This document shows, piece after piece, positions 1 to 8,806 of a DNA stretch of 60,702 nucleotides. The notes beneath the pieces were generated by a model, which did no database searches, was not told the DNA's origin, and saw nothing but the letters and a program-made list of their open reading frames with translations. The position numbers and the translations under genes were made by a program. This DNA is from Pirellulaceae bacterium. Lineage in GTDB: Bacteria > Planctomycetota > Planctomycetia > Pirellulales > Pirellulaceae. The stretch spans positions 65,330 to 126,031 of the forward strand of contig JAKVBZ010000007.1 of NCBI GenBank assembly GCA_022448645.1, given 5' to 3'. Within the stretch, counting starts at the first letter, position 1. The number at the start of each line of letters is the position of its first letter.

Positions 1-88
1 CGATCAGGCGCTGGGAGCCACATAGCTTGGAAAGGTCCCCAGTGATGTGCACTGAGGACTGTTTCGAATTGTTAGGGATCCACACAAT

Positions 89-1240
89 ATGCATTTTCGC
101 ACGCGCGCTATTCATGTCGGCAATGAACGGGAATCGCAGACCGGAGCGGTCGTCCCACCGATTCATGTCGCATCCACTTACGTGCAACCCGGTGCTGGGG
201 AATGGGGAGAATTTGATTATTCGCGGAGCGGGAATCCGACGCGTAAAGGATTAGAAACAACGCTGGCATCCCTGGAGTCTGGTTGTGGAGCACTCGCTTT
301 TGCTTCCGGAATGGCCGCCACACATGCCGTGACCATGCTGTTGGAATCAGGTGATCATATTGTGGCAGGTACCGACGTGTATGGCGGTACCTATCGCTTG
401 TTGCAAAAGATCGTCAATCGTGCCGGAATCCAGGTCTCGTTGGCTCCCAGCCATGATCTCGAGCAACTAGAGAATGCCATGACACCAGCCACTCGGTTGC
501 TCTGGATCGAAAGTCCTGGAAACCCACTGATGTCCATCACCGACATCGAAGCTTGCGCGAAGTTGGCTCATGCGCATGACGCGTTGTTGGGAGTGGATAG
601 TACATTTGCCACACCGGTGTTGACGCGCCCGCTCGAACTGGGTGCCGATATTGTGATGCATTCGGCGACTAAGTATTTGGGAGGCCACAGTGACGTGTTA
701 GGCGGAGCCTTAGTGGTGCGGGATCATGAATTGTTCGATCGCTTATATTTTGTGCAGAATGCTACGGGCGCAGTCTTGGCTCCGATCGATGCATTCTTGG
801 TTAGCCGAGGCATCAAGACGCTCGATTTACGAGTTCGGGAGCATTGCCAGACCGCGCAACGGTTAGCCGAGTACCTGCGGCAAGATCCTCGCGTCCATCG
901 CGTGCTATATGCCGGATTGCCCGATCATCCTGGCCACGAGTTGGCCAAACGACAGATGAGTGGCCTTTTTGGCGGCATGATCAGCTTGGAGGTGCATGGA
1001 GATTTTGCCACAGCGAACCAAGTTGTGGAACGCACGAAGTTGTTTCAACTCGCAGTCAGTCTGGGAGCTGTCGAATCTCTTATTGAACAACCTGCCGCCA
1101 TGTCTCATGCGAGTTACGACGCAGCTGACCGCGCAGCACACGGAATTTCTGATACATTGATCCGCCTTTCAGTCGGCTTGGAAGATTTCGAAGATCTGCG
1201 AGTTGACCTCGATCAGGCTTTGTCAGCCGTGTCGGTGTAG
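89..1240 (+). CDS. Cystathionine gamma-synthase / gamma-lyase family PLP enzyme
   Basis: This 383-residue protein is a full-length member of the Cys/Met metabolism PLP-dependent family. It handles C-S bonds in transsulfuration, making or splitting cystathionine in the cytoplasm. The fold-type I landmarks are visible: the N-terminal YSRSGNPTR segment that contacts the cofactor phosphate of the neighbouring subunit, the ASGMAA glycine-rich turn, and [11 protein letters not shown] with the Schiff-base lysine near residue 195. The ATG has a weak AGGGA about ten bases upstream. Synthase, gamma-lyase and O-acetylhomoserine-using members cannot be separated by these motifs, so no symbol is given. 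It stands alone, and the next gene is on the other strand. Confidence 0.93.
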   Translation: MHFRTRAIHVGNERESQTGAVVPPIHVASTYVQPGAGEWGEFDYSRSGNPTRKGLETTLASLESGCGALAFASGMAATHAVTMLLESGDHIVAGTDVYGGTYRLLQKIVNRAGIQVSLAPSHDLEQLENAMTPATRLLWIESPGNPLMSITDIEACAKLAHAHDALLGVDSTFATPVLTRPLELGADIVMHSATKYLGGHSDVLGGALVVRDHELFDRLYFVQNATGAVLAPIDAFLVSRGIKTLDLRVREHCQTAQRLAEYLRQDPRVHRVLYAGLPDHPGHELAKRQMSGLFGGMISLEVHGDFATANQVVERTKLFQLAVSLGAVESLIEQPAAMSHASYDAADRAAHGISDTLIRLSVGLEDFEDLRVDLDQALSAVSV

Positions 1241-1350
1241 CACGACTGACCGTAGCTTGGGGATCCCCTGCTTAGCAAAGAATGCATGAGCGGTAGGTTC
1301 ATACTTCGGAGAGAACGACGTCTAACATTCGCAGTGGCGCCTGGCGAATT

Positions 1351-1893
1351 CTACGGATTTACTTCCAAGCCCTTAAGCATTTTGTCAAAATCTTTTTCGT
1401 TTTCGTCGACCGTCTTTTGGGGGCCGTAAAACTTGATGTAATACGTACCCACTTTCTGGGTGCTGATAACGGCTCCCAGCAAACGAAACCCGGGTCCGGA
1501 AGGTTCCTTGCGAAAGCGGCTGCCTTTGTAGGTGCCGCGAATTGAGATTCTTTCGATCTTTTGCCCGGCGATTTCTAACTCGTCTCGCTCTGTTTCGGCG
1601 TTCGTATACTGGGACATCCAGCGTTGGAGATTGGGTTCGACACCGCCACCCAATCCACCCATCGTCACACGTCCGCCTGATTTGTCGCCTTCTGCCGATT
1701 CGACAGCGAATTCGGCTGCCACAATACCCTTGAATTTGGGTTCTTTTTCTTCCCAATCACCAGGAGCTGTTAAGCGAACCTTGCCCTCTCCAAGCTTGAC
1801 CGGGTGGCCTTCGTTGTCTTCGCCGAGTGCTGAAAGAGGATAGAGTGCAAACAGAGTCAACAACCAAACTGTTTTGCTTATACGATTCATCAT
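1351..1893 (-). CDS. Secreted protein of unknown function
   Basis: About 180 residues. An N-terminal signal peptide (MNRISKTVWLLTLFALYP, cleavage probably near SALGED) is followed by a soluble, charged domain with a glycine-rich stretch (MGGLGGG) near residue 75. I chose the ATG pair at 1893/1890 because GGAG lies just upstream and the signal peptide then starts cleanly; a longer reading would add a non-signal leader. No family is recognised. The protein should be exported to the periplasm or beyond. It lies between a convergent PLP enzyme gene and the sigma-54 activator gene on the same strand. Confidence 0.75.
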   Translation of the reverse strand: MMNRISKTVWLLTLFALYPLSALGEDNEGHPVKLGEGKVRLTAPGDWEEKEPKFKGIVAAEFAVESAEGDKSGGRVTMGGLGGGVEPNLQRWMSQYTNAETERDELEIAGQKIERISIRGTYKGSRFRKEPSGPGFRLLGAVISTQKVGTYYIKFYGPQKTVDENEKDFDKMLKGLEVNP

Positions 1894-2022
1894 ATTCTCC
1901 CATAATGGAGTTATTTGCGATGTTCCAGTATCCACTTACACGACCTCAGTCCAACCTACTTCAAAATTTCAGGTTAGGTTGATTATTCTAATGGGACGCC
2001 AACCGCGCGCCCAGAAGCAACT

Positions 2023-3954
2023 CTAGGACTCTTCGTCGACATTCATTCCCAATTGGCGCATTTTGCGATAGAGGTTCGACCGATGAAGCCCCAAGCGGCG
2101 GGCAGCCTGACTGACATTGCCGCCAGACGATTCGATGTGTTTCTTGATGTATTCCGCCTGAAAATGTCCGGTGGCGGCTGCCAACGTGAAATCTAGCGGC
2201 AACGTCGGAGACGTCTCGCCACCTGGAGCCAATATGAAAGCCAAGTCCTCGGCGTCGATCTGATCACCTTGAGCCAGATAGGCTATACGTTCCATCAGGT
2301 TGCGAAGTTCTCGTACGTTTCCCGGCCAACTGTGTTCGCGCAGTCGTTTCTTGGCCTCTGCGGTGAATTTGGGGGTCATGCGACGAGCCTTCGTGCAGAA
2401 CTCACGCAAGAAGTGCTCCGCAAGCAGCAGAATGTCCCCGCCACGATCACGCAGTGCCGGCAACTCAAGCGATACTACGTTTAAGCGAAAGTAAAGATCT
2501 TCTCGAAAATTTTTATCACGCACCATTTTGGCCAGATCTTGATTCGTGGCTGCGACGACGCGTGCATCCGTATGGATCGGTACCGAACCGCCGACACGCA
2601 CCACGATTTTTTCTTCCAAAACGCGGAGCAGTTTAGCTTGGCCTCCCAAACTCAGGTCGCCGATTTCGTCGAGAAACAAAGTACCTCCTGAGGCGAGTTC
2701 AAATTTTCCGGCGCGAGATTCGTGGGCATCTGTAAACGCTCCCTTTTCGTGGCCAAAGATTTCACTTTCTAACAGAGTCTCTGTTAATGCGGCGCAGTTC
2801 ACGGCCACAAACGGTTCCTGGCGACGATCACTGAAATAGTGGATTGCTTGGCTGACTACTTCTTTGCCTGTGCCGTTCTCGCCCAAAATGAGAATCGCCA
2901 GGTCGGTATTGGCAACCCGTTCCACGGTGTTCCGTAAAGTCTCCATTTGGGAGCTTTCCCCGACCAACTTGACTCGCTCCGCCGCTTCGTTGGCCATGTG
3001 CTGTCTTGACGACAGTAGCTGCTCGACCTGCTGAGTATTGGCGAGTGCGATTGAAGCGTGGGCTGCCAATTCTGTCAGAGCCTCTTCGTCTTCTCTGGTG
3101 AAATTCCCGCTGACTTTGTTGATCATTTCAAACGCGCCAAATAACTCTCCGTCCTTCAGCAAGGGCACACAGAGCAACGTCTGTGTTTCGAATCCCAACT
3201 CATCGTCCACTTGGCGATCGATTTCTTCTTGGCCAATTTCCAGATCCACTCGTTGCGCTTGGCCCGATTGAATCACTTGTCCTACGATTCCTGTGTCTTC
3301 TGCAATGCGCAATTCACTGCCGTCGACTCCCAGTGCAGGTCGACCGACCAACATCTTGTTGGGCTTGTCCCACAAAAAGATGCTGGCTCGTTCTGCGTTC
3401 AACAGTTGAGTGGATGTCTCGGCCATCTGCGTCAACAAAGCTTCCATTTCCAACATCTGGTTCCATTGGCCCGCAATTTTCAGAATGGCTTCGAGTCGCT
3501 TGATCCGCTTTTGAGAACGTTGCTGAACACGTACCACCTGCAGCGACGTTCCTAACAATGCAGCAAGACCATCCACATCGACAAGCGCGTCCACACCGTG
3601 TCTTGTTGTGCGCAACACGAGAAGTTCGCCGTCTCCCGATCGTCGAACGAGTGGGGCACCGAACCAACCGGCTTCGCCTGACGGCAAGTCGTCGTCCAGG
3701 ACATCTGCCAACCAAATCATGGGGAGTTCGCTGGGAATTCCCGTTTCTGCTAAGCGTTTCCAGTTACCGCGATCACCTTGGATCAGCACCGCGTACTCGG
3801 CCTGCATGCAATCGGCAATCAGCGGCAATGAGCTCTCTAGAAAGCCAACCTCGTTCACCGCATGGCCCGTCAGGGACAGCAATCGTGCGGCTGTTTTCAC
3901 AGCCGAATCACTGGATTGAATACGGAATTCCGTTCCGTCCAAGCGAAGATTCAT
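2023..3954 (-). CDS. Sigma-54-dependent transcriptional activator with GAF domain
   Basis: A 643-residue bacterial enhancer-binding protein. Residues 1-150 are a divergent sensor region, and residues 170-310 read as a GAF domain (LLNAERASIFLWD, then LLCVPLLKDGELFGAFEMINK). The AAA+ domain follows, with Walker A GENGTGKE at 358-365, the sigma-54 contact loop GAFTDA at 405-410 and Walker B GGTLFLDE at 423-430. A Fis-type helix-turn-helix (NVSQAARRLGLHRSNLYRK) closes the protein. There is no phosphoacceptor receiver domain, so control is probably by ligand binding to the GAF region. I start at ATG 3954; the frame stays open further upstream into the divergent fabI gene, but that part does not look like protein. 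The contact loop has D where the canonical motif has G. Confidence 0.93.
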   Translation of the reverse strand: MNLRLDGTEFRIQSSDSAVKTAARLLSLTGHAVNEVGFLESSLPLIADCMQAEYAVLIQGDRGNWKRLAETGIPSELPMIWLADVLDDDLPSGEAGWFGAPLVRRSGDGELLVLRTTRHGVDALVDVDGLAALLGTSLQVVRVQQRSQKRIKRLEAILKIAGQWNQMLEMEALLTQMAETSTQLLNAERASIFLWDKPNKMLVGRPALGVDGSELRIAEDTGIVGQVIQSGQAQRVDLEIGQEEIDRQVDDELGFETQTLLCVPLLKDGELFGAFEMINKVSGNFTREDEEALTELAAHASIALANTQQVEQLLSSRQHMANEAAERVKLVGESSQMETLRNTVERVANTDLAILILGENGTGKEVVSQAIHYFSDRRQEPFVAVNCAALTETLLESEIFGHEKGAFTDAHESRAGKFELASGGTLFLDEIGDLSLGGQAKLLRVLEEKIVVRVGGSVPIHTDARVVAATNQDLAKMVRDKNFREDLYFRLNVVSLELPALRDRGGDILLLAEHFLREFCTKARRMTPKFTAEAKKRLREHSWPGNVRELRNLMERIAYLAQGDQIDAEDLAFILAPGGETSPTLPLDFTLAAATGHFQAEYIKKHIESSGGNVSQAARRLGLHRSNLYRKMRQLGMNVDEES

Positions 3955-4147
3955 TTCGTCCGTTCTGTCTGGTATCCATATTGATGATGTCAAAGTGATG
4001 ACATATTCTATCTCAGAGTACTCACGACAACAAACGCAAACACGATTGTAACCGACGATTTGTGTCAGGCGGTGACCGCCAGGGAAAAACGGGTTACAAC
4101 TAGCGGTTGATGGCTGTGGGCAACTGATAGACAGATGACCTAATGTC

Positions 4148-4163
4148 TGGCACCCCAGTTTGC
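4148..4163 (+). promoter_or_regulatory. Possible sigma-54 (-24/-12) promoter-like site before fabI
   Basis: TGGCAC at 4148-4153 and TTGC at 4160-4163 match the two sigma-54 core elements. The GG-to-GC spacing is one base longer than the usual arrangement, which matters because sigma-54 is strict about spacing. It lies about 60 bases before the fabI start, in the intergenic space shared with a sigma-54 activator gene. The match may be chance. Confidence 0.2.
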
Positions 4164-4222
4164 GTGCCTGCCGATTTTTGGATCCTGCTGGGGGTGAGCA
4201 GGAAATGACAGGAGAGACAAAT

Positions 4223-5050
4223 ATGAGTTTGTTCGAGGGCAAAAAGGGACTGATTTTGGGTGTGGCCAACGAACGGTCAATCGCATGGGCGATTGCTCGG
4301 GAAGTGATGAATCAGGGTGCTGAGTGTGGTTTTTCGCATCTCCCAGATCGTCCCGATGACGAAAAAAAGAAAAATCGTCGACGCGTGTCGAAATGCACCG
4401 ACGATTTTTCTCAGGCGAAGTTCTTGGTTCCACTCGACGTACGAGATGACCGTCAGATCGCCGAGGTCGTTGGCCGGGCTGCGGAAGAATTCGGCAAGAT
4501 CGATTTCCTCGTTCATTCGATTGCCTTTGCCGACCGAGATGACTTGATGCGAGATACTGTAGAAACCAGTCGCGACGGATTCAAAATGGCGATGGAAATC
4601 AGTGCCTACAGCCTGATTGCTGTAGCCAAAGTTGCCAAAGATGTTATGAACGAAAACGGTTCGATTTTGACGATGACTTATTTTGGTGGTGAGCGGGCTG
4701 TTCCTGGCTACAACGTGATGGGGATCTGTAAGGCCGCTTTGGATTCGATCGTTAAATATCTGGCGTACGACTTGGGGCCCGCAGGTATCCGAGTGAACTC
4801 GATTAGTGCGGGGCCTCTCAAGACGTTGGCAGGAAGTGCTGCGGGAGTTGGCGAAATGCTCAAGCTGTACGAAGGAATGGCTCCGTTATGTCGGAATGTG
4901 ACACATGAAGAAGTCGGTCGGACAGGTGCCTTTCTTTTATCCGAAATGTCGACGGGAATCACCGGAGAGACCGTTCATGTGGATGCCGGTTACAATGTGA
5001 TGGGTTCTCCTGGCCGATGGTTGGATCAACTGCAATCGAATTCTGAATGA
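4223..5050 (+). CDS. fabI: Enoyl-[acyl-carrier-protein] reductase (NADH), FabI type
   Basis: A 275-residue short-chain dehydrogenase/reductase that reduces trans-2-enoyl-ACP in the last step of each fatty-acid elongation cycle. The FabI signature is clear: GVANERSIAWAIA at the nucleotide-binding loop, and YFGGERAVPGYNVMGICK with the catalytic tyrosine at about 163 and lysine at 170, seven residues apart, plus the extra FabI tyrosine ten residues earlier. GPLKTLA follows in the substrate-binding loop region. The ATG at 4223 has GGAGAG about eight bases before it. A short basic/acidic run, DEKKKNRRR, sits in the loop after the second strand and looks lineage-specific. The NUDIX gene starts nine bases after the stop, so the two are probably co-transcribed. 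Confidence 0.95.
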   Translation: MSLFEGKKGLILGVANERSIAWAIAREVMNQGAECGFSHLPDRPDDEKKKNRRRVSKCTDDFSQAKFLVPLDVRDDRQIAEVVGRAAEEFGKIDFLVHSIAFADRDDLMRDTVETSRDGFKMAMEISAYSLIAVAKVAKDVMNENGSILTMTYFGGERAVPGYNVMGICKAALDSIVKYLAYDLGPAGIRVNSISAGPLKTLAGSAAGVGEMLKLYEGMAPLCRNVTHEEVGRTGAFLLSEMSTGITGETVHVDAGYNVMGSPGRWLDQLQSNSE

Positions 5051-5059
5051 GCTGGACGT

Positions 5060-5464
5060 GTGCCTGATCCCAATGGTCTAAGGACGGTGGTTGCCATCGC
5101 TGTCGTACAGCGCGATGATCAATTCTTAGTGGGTCAGCGATCCGCCGAATCAACGCTGGCTGGATATTGGGAATTCCCTGGAGGAAAGGTCGAGCCTCAG
5201 GAGACACCAGATCAAGCTGCGGTGCGAGAATGCGTTGAGGAGACAGGAGTTGAGATTCGAGTGGTGGCACCCATCCTAACGCAGCCGTTCCAGTACGAAT
5301 TTGGTGAGCTGGAACTTCATTTTTTTGATGCTAGACCAGTCAATGAAAACATTGTTTCGCCACCTTCGCCACCTTTCGTTTGGGTAGCACGTGATCAGCT
5401 GGCACAACTCAAGTTCCCACCGGCCAATGACCGATTGTTGGAACGTTTGGTTCTCGCCAACTAG
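5060..5464 (+). CDS. NUDIX hydrolase, MutT-like
   Basis: A 134-residue cytosolic NUDIX pyrophosphohydrolase. The Nudix box begins at the GGK of the FPGGK segment and runs through RECVEETGV, with all catalytic glutamates present and a cysteine in place of the usual hydrophobic residue after RE. The length and the WEFPGGKVEP context resemble MutT / 8-oxo-dGTP diphosphatases, but substrate cannot be fixed from sequence. The start is GTG, nine bases after fabI ends, with no convincing Shine-Dalgarno sequence; translational coupling to fabI is likely. Confidence 0.88.
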   Translation: MPDPNGLRTVVAIAVVQRDDQFLVGQRSAESTLAGYWEFPGGKVEPQETPDQAAVRECVEETGVEIRVVAPILTQPFQYEFGELELHFFDARPVNENIVSPPSPPFVWVARDQLAQLKFPPANDRLLERLVLAN

Positions 5465-5511
5465 GATCATTTGCCTTCAATGAACGAATCGCAACATAAG
5501 AAATTTAACCT

Positions 5512-6522
5512 ATGAGCAATCCGTTTCGATTCACGATTGTCGGCTCTGGAAACATCAGTCGTACATACGTTATGGCCTTAGAACGAGTGGCCAATGCGGA
5601 ATTGGCTGCCATGGTTTCACGGTCGCTCAATCGGCCAGAGTTCTTGCCCGATCATGTCCAGGTATTTCGCTCGATGGAAGAAGTCGATGTACCGTTTGAT
5701 GCGGTCATTTTGGCGACACCCAATGGCATGCATCACGATGGCGCTGTCGCCGCCGCGAAGCAGGGGAAGCATGTGCTTACCGAGAAAGTCCTGGAAATCA
5801 CTACAACCAAGATGGACTCTATGATCGCAGCCTGTGAAGCTGCCGGCGTCTCTCTGGCCGTGACTTACCAGCGCCGAATGAGTCCCGACAACGTGGCCGT
5901 CAAAGAGTTATTGGATTCTGGACAACTAGGTCGCGTTTTCGCGGTGGATTTGCGTGTAAAATTCTATCGTGATCAAGCTTACTATGATTCGGCCGAGTAT
6001 CGTGGAGGATATGCCATTGACGGTGGCGGACCCTTTATGCAGCAGGCGGCTCACAATGTCGATGTTTACTGTTGGTTGTTCGGCATTCCAGATCAGGTTG
6101 TCAGCATGCTTGACACGTTCTTGCACGATATCGAAGTTGAGGACCACGGTGTGGCGCTCATGCACCACGTTAATGGTATGATCGGTACAATCACTGCGTC
6201 AACCTGCACGCAACCGGGATTCGCTCCCTGTTTAGAAATCCACAGCGACCGCGGTTCTATTGTGATGGAGAATGATAACATCGTTTTCTGGTCGATCGAC
6301 GGGGTTCCGAATCCGGCTGCGCGAGATGACTTTGAAGTTCACAGTGGTGCCGACAGTGCCGCCGTTGATGATACAGCGGGCCATGAAGCGATCCTGTCTG
6401 ACTTTGCTGAATCCGTTCGAGAGAATCGTGCTCCTGCCGTTCCCGCGACTTCGGCTCGACTGGCTACCGATCTGATCTTGAAGATTTACGAAGCCGATTT
6501 GTTGCGGCAGTCCAAGTCGTAA
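5512..6522 (+). CDS. Gfo/Idh/MocA family oxidoreductase
   Basis: A 336-residue NAD(P)-dependent oxidoreductase. The N-terminal Rossmann domain has IVGSGNIS as the dinucleotide loop, followed by ATPNGMHHDGAV. The family's conserved EKP motif is replaced by EKVLEI, keeping the lysine but losing the proline. The C-terminal half holds the GGGPFMQQAAHNVDVYCWL segment, which carries the conserved substrate-side residues of this family. Such enzymes oxidise or reduce sugars, inositols and related compounds; the substrate is unknown here. It lies 47 bases after the NUDIX gene on the same strand and may share its transcript. Confidence 0.88.
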   Translation: MSNPFRFTIVGSGNISRTYVMALERVANAELAAMVSRSLNRPEFLPDHVQVFRSMEEVDVPFDAVILATPNGMHHDGAVAAAKQGKHVLTEKVLEITTTKMDSMIAACEAAGVSLAVTYQRRMSPDNVAVKELLDSGQLGRVFAVDLRVKFYRDQAYYDSAEYRGGYAIDGGGPFMQQAAHNVDVYCWLFGIPDQVVSMLDTFLHDIEVEDHGVALMHHVNGMIGTITASTCTQPGFAPCLEIHSDRGSIVMENDNIVFWSIDGVPNPAARDDFEVHSGADSAAVDDTAGHEAILSDFAESVRENRAPAVPATSARLATDLILKIYEADLLRQSKS

Positions 6523-6988
6523 CTGTTTGGTTTCGCGTATTGGTGAGAGGCATTACTTTGGCCGACACATAGTGCAAGGAATCTATCGAAAAACATAGCC
6601 TCTCTTGTTAGCTTGATCCAAATTCGTGTAACGCGCGGATGTTACTGTTGGCTTGTCTAACAGTTCATTTCTTGTTCGGTCGGCATGACTGGGCAAGCCA
6701 ACTGTGGCATCCAACCTGCTTCTTCAGAATGACACCAGGGAATTGCCTTCCCTCGCTATGTGTGGCAACACATTAGTTTACCCGTCCTATCACCGCGTAA
6801 CCCACTGCATCCTGTATCTAGTTGAATGACTCGAAACTTCACAAGTTCCATTCAACCAAAAGCCGAAGTGTCTCTGCCATCTCCGGCTGTGTGCTGATCC
6901 ATGGTTTGGCCCCCTTACAGGGTACAACCCGCAAGACCATTACCAGCGGAAGTTGCCATTTTTGAGTCGATGAACAATACTGAACAGT
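6523..6988. other. 466-base intergenic space with two inverted repeats
   Basis: No convincing gene is present. A 9-base inverted repeat (GTTGGCTTG at 6647-6655, CAAGCCAAC at 6694-6702) and a compact stem-loop at 6821-6856 lie upstream of the response regulator. Neither is followed by a T run, so these are not simple intrinsic terminators. They could be protein-binding sites or part of a structured leader for the regulator gene. Confidence 0.5.
6821..6856. repeat. Imperfect stem-loop upstream of the response regulator
   Basis: GTTGAATG at 6821-6828 pairs with CATTCAAC at 6849-6856. Inside it GAA-CTT pairs with AAGTTC with one bulged A, leaving a CAC loop. The total is about 14 base pairs with one four-base internal asymmetry. 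Confidence 0.5.
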
Positions 6989-7621
6989 ATGTCTATTCGT
7001 TTGATTGTTGCTGACGATCATGAAGTCGCCCGCGTTGGCATGCGCGAGCTAACTGCCGACACGGAAATCGATATCGTGGGCGAAGCCGCATCCGCTGATG
7101 AAGCGGTAAAGTTAACCGCCAAGCTACAACCACACCTCGTTTTGCTAGACGTGCGGATGCCAGAAGAAGACGGGTTCATGGCACTCGGGCGGATTCGTTT
7201 CGATCAGCCGACGTTACCGATCTTAATGTGGTCAGCCTATGAAAATCCGGCCTATGTGGCTCGCGCCTATGCGCTAGACGCTCATGGGTACGTGCTGAAG
7301 ACGGAAAGCGGCAAAAGACTGTTGACTGCTATCCGTACGGTGGCTACGGGCAAGGTGCTGTGGACGCGCGAGGTGTTGCGCCGCACTACGGGAGCGCTGG
7401 CGACACCTCGCCTGAAGAACGATGTACCCGTGCCTTTAACTTTGCGAGAATGTGAAGTGTTACGCCAGCTGGCTTTGGGATTGACCAATAAGGAAATCGC
7501 TTCCTCGCTGCACATTAGCTATGAAACGGTCAAGGAACACGTCCAGCATATCCTACGTAAGATTCGCGTCGCCGACAGGACTCAAGCGGCCGTATGGGCG
7601 GTGCGCAATGGACTGTTTTAG
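6989..7621 (+). CDS. NarL/LuxR-family response regulator
   Basis: A 210-residue two-component response regulator. The receiver domain (1-120) has the acidic pair at 9-10, phosphoacceptor D54 in LLDVRMPEEDG, S82 and K104. The C-terminal LuxR-type helix-turn-helix reads LTLRECEVLRQLALGLTNKE then ISYETVKEHVQHILRK, so the protein should bind DNA when phosphorylated. No histidine kinase gene lies nearby, so the partner is elsewhere. The zincin-like gene starts about 75 bases downstream on the same strand. The space before this gene is long and carries stem-loops. Confidence 0.93.
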   Translation: MSIRLIVADDHEVARVGMRELTADTEIDIVGEAASADEAVKLTAKLQPHLVLLDVRMPEEDGFMALGRIRFDQPTLPILMWSAYENPAYVARAYALDAHGYVLKTESGKRLLTAIRTVATGKVLWTREVLRRTTGALATPRLKNDVPVPLTLRECEVLRQLALGLTNKEIASSLHISYETVKEHVQHILRKIRVADRTQAAVWAVRNGLF

Positions 7622-7697
7622 GTTTGAAGACAGATGTACGTTGGACGTCTCAGGAACGGAATCCAAAGTCGTTTTATCGAATAAGATCGTGACTACT

Positions 7698-8465
7698 ATG
7701 ACGCATCACCATGAGCAAACATTTCACTGGGCGCTCGTGATGAGTGTTTTTGCTGCGCTGCTTCTGCTGTCGGTAAGTTGTCTGCCAGTCGATGCGGTGG
7801 AACAGGTATATGTGAAACTATATGTCGACGAAGAAGAACGTCTGGACGACCAGCGCTGGCAGCATCGCAGTCGGACGAGACTGCATGCGGCCTCTAAGAT
7901 TCTCGAAAGGTATTCAGGGATTCGTTTTACTATTTCTGATTTTGGCCGCTGGTTGTCGGACAATGAGAAAATGGAATTCGCGGAAAGCTTACGCGAATTT
8001 GAGCAAGAAGTAAGTGTGGGGCGAAATGAAATCGCCGTCGGATTCACCAGCCAGTATCGTTTTCAACGAAGACGTCATCGTTTGGGAGGCACCCGAGGTC
8101 CATTGCATACACACATATTGATCCGAGAGAACAATCCTCGAGCTATCGAGAACGAGCGATTGGAAGTATTCGTGCATGAGCTTGGACATTTTTTGGGTGC
8201 TGTGCACAGCGACCGGCACGATTCAGTCATGCGACCCGTACTGGGAGATGGTCAGGCTCGATCACGTCGCTTTCAGATCGGATTCGATCAGAAGAATGCC
8301 CAAATCATTCGTCTGGTCAGTAACGAAGTCCGCTTTCTGGACGTGCGACGATTTCACCAGTTGAGCACGAGCACGAAGGATACCCTGAGAAACCTATATG
8401 CGGAAATGGCCGAAACCTTTCCTCAGGATCCCGCAGCTCGGCAGTTTCTACAATTGATCCGCTGA
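7698..8465 (+). CDS. Secreted zincin-like metalloprotease
   Basis: 255 residues from ATG 7698. The frame is open earlier but overlaps the response regulator. A hydrophobic N-terminus (ALVMSVFAALLLLSVSC) forms a signal peptide, with a cysteine that fits the lipoprotein box only poorly. The catalytic site is clear: HELGHFLGAVH at 160-170 gives the three zinc histidines of the HExxHxxGxxH type, and SVM at 176-178 is in the right place for a Met-turn, so it fits the metzincins. The catalytic domain is short and no propeptide is visible. The protein is probably exported; substrate unknown. Confidence 0.8.
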   Translation: MTHHHEQTFHWALVMSVFAALLLLSVSCLPVDAVEQVYVKLYVDEEERLDDQRWQHRSRTRLHAASKILERYSGIRFTISDFGRWLSDNEKMEFAESLREFEQEVSVGRNEIAVGFTSQYRFQRRRHRLGGTRGPLHTHILIRENNPRAIENERLEVFVHELGHFLGAVHSDRHDSVMRPVLGDGQARSRRFQIGFDQKNAQIIRLVSNEVRFLDVRRFHQLSTSTKDTLRNLYAEMAETFPQDPAARQFLQLIR

Positions 8466-8806
8466 GCGAGCCGCATTGAAATATAGAATTCTAGGCCTGG
8501 CCAAGAAAATGCTTTGAGCGCCGGACCTTTGGACGCTTTGCTCATTCGAATACAAACACAGTGTGCAATCGAATGAAGAGGTATTTGTGTTGGGTTGGCA
8601 GTAGCGTACGCGACCGTGATCTGGTCTACAGTTCACACTGGCTTGCCGCCCAATTCAAGACGCGGTGCTTTTGGCTGGGCAGTAAACGGGTCAACCGATC
8701 ATCTCAAAACAATGCGTTGTAAAAACGGACTTAAAAACCCAGCGAACATGTAACCGCAAAGTTCTAAGACTGCTTCTATACGCAGAAATCCGGAAGGTTG
8801 CCTTGA
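8466..8806. other. 341-base convergent intergenic space with one hairpin
   Basis: The space lies between the plus-strand zincin gene and a minus-strand small secreted protein gene. TCATTCGA at 8542-8549 and TCGAATGA at 8569-8576 form an 8-base-pair stem with a 19-base loop. No T run follows. I see no gene here. Confidence 0.45.

Noticed and set aside
1259..1268. GGGGATCCCC palindrome after the first gene
   Set aside because: Ten-base palindromes of this composition are expected by chance, and there is no T run or neighbouring operator context.
4224..4269. Extension of the sigma-54 activator frame into fabI
   Set aside because: The added residues are unlike the family and lie opposite the start of fabI; ATG 3954 gives the normal protein.
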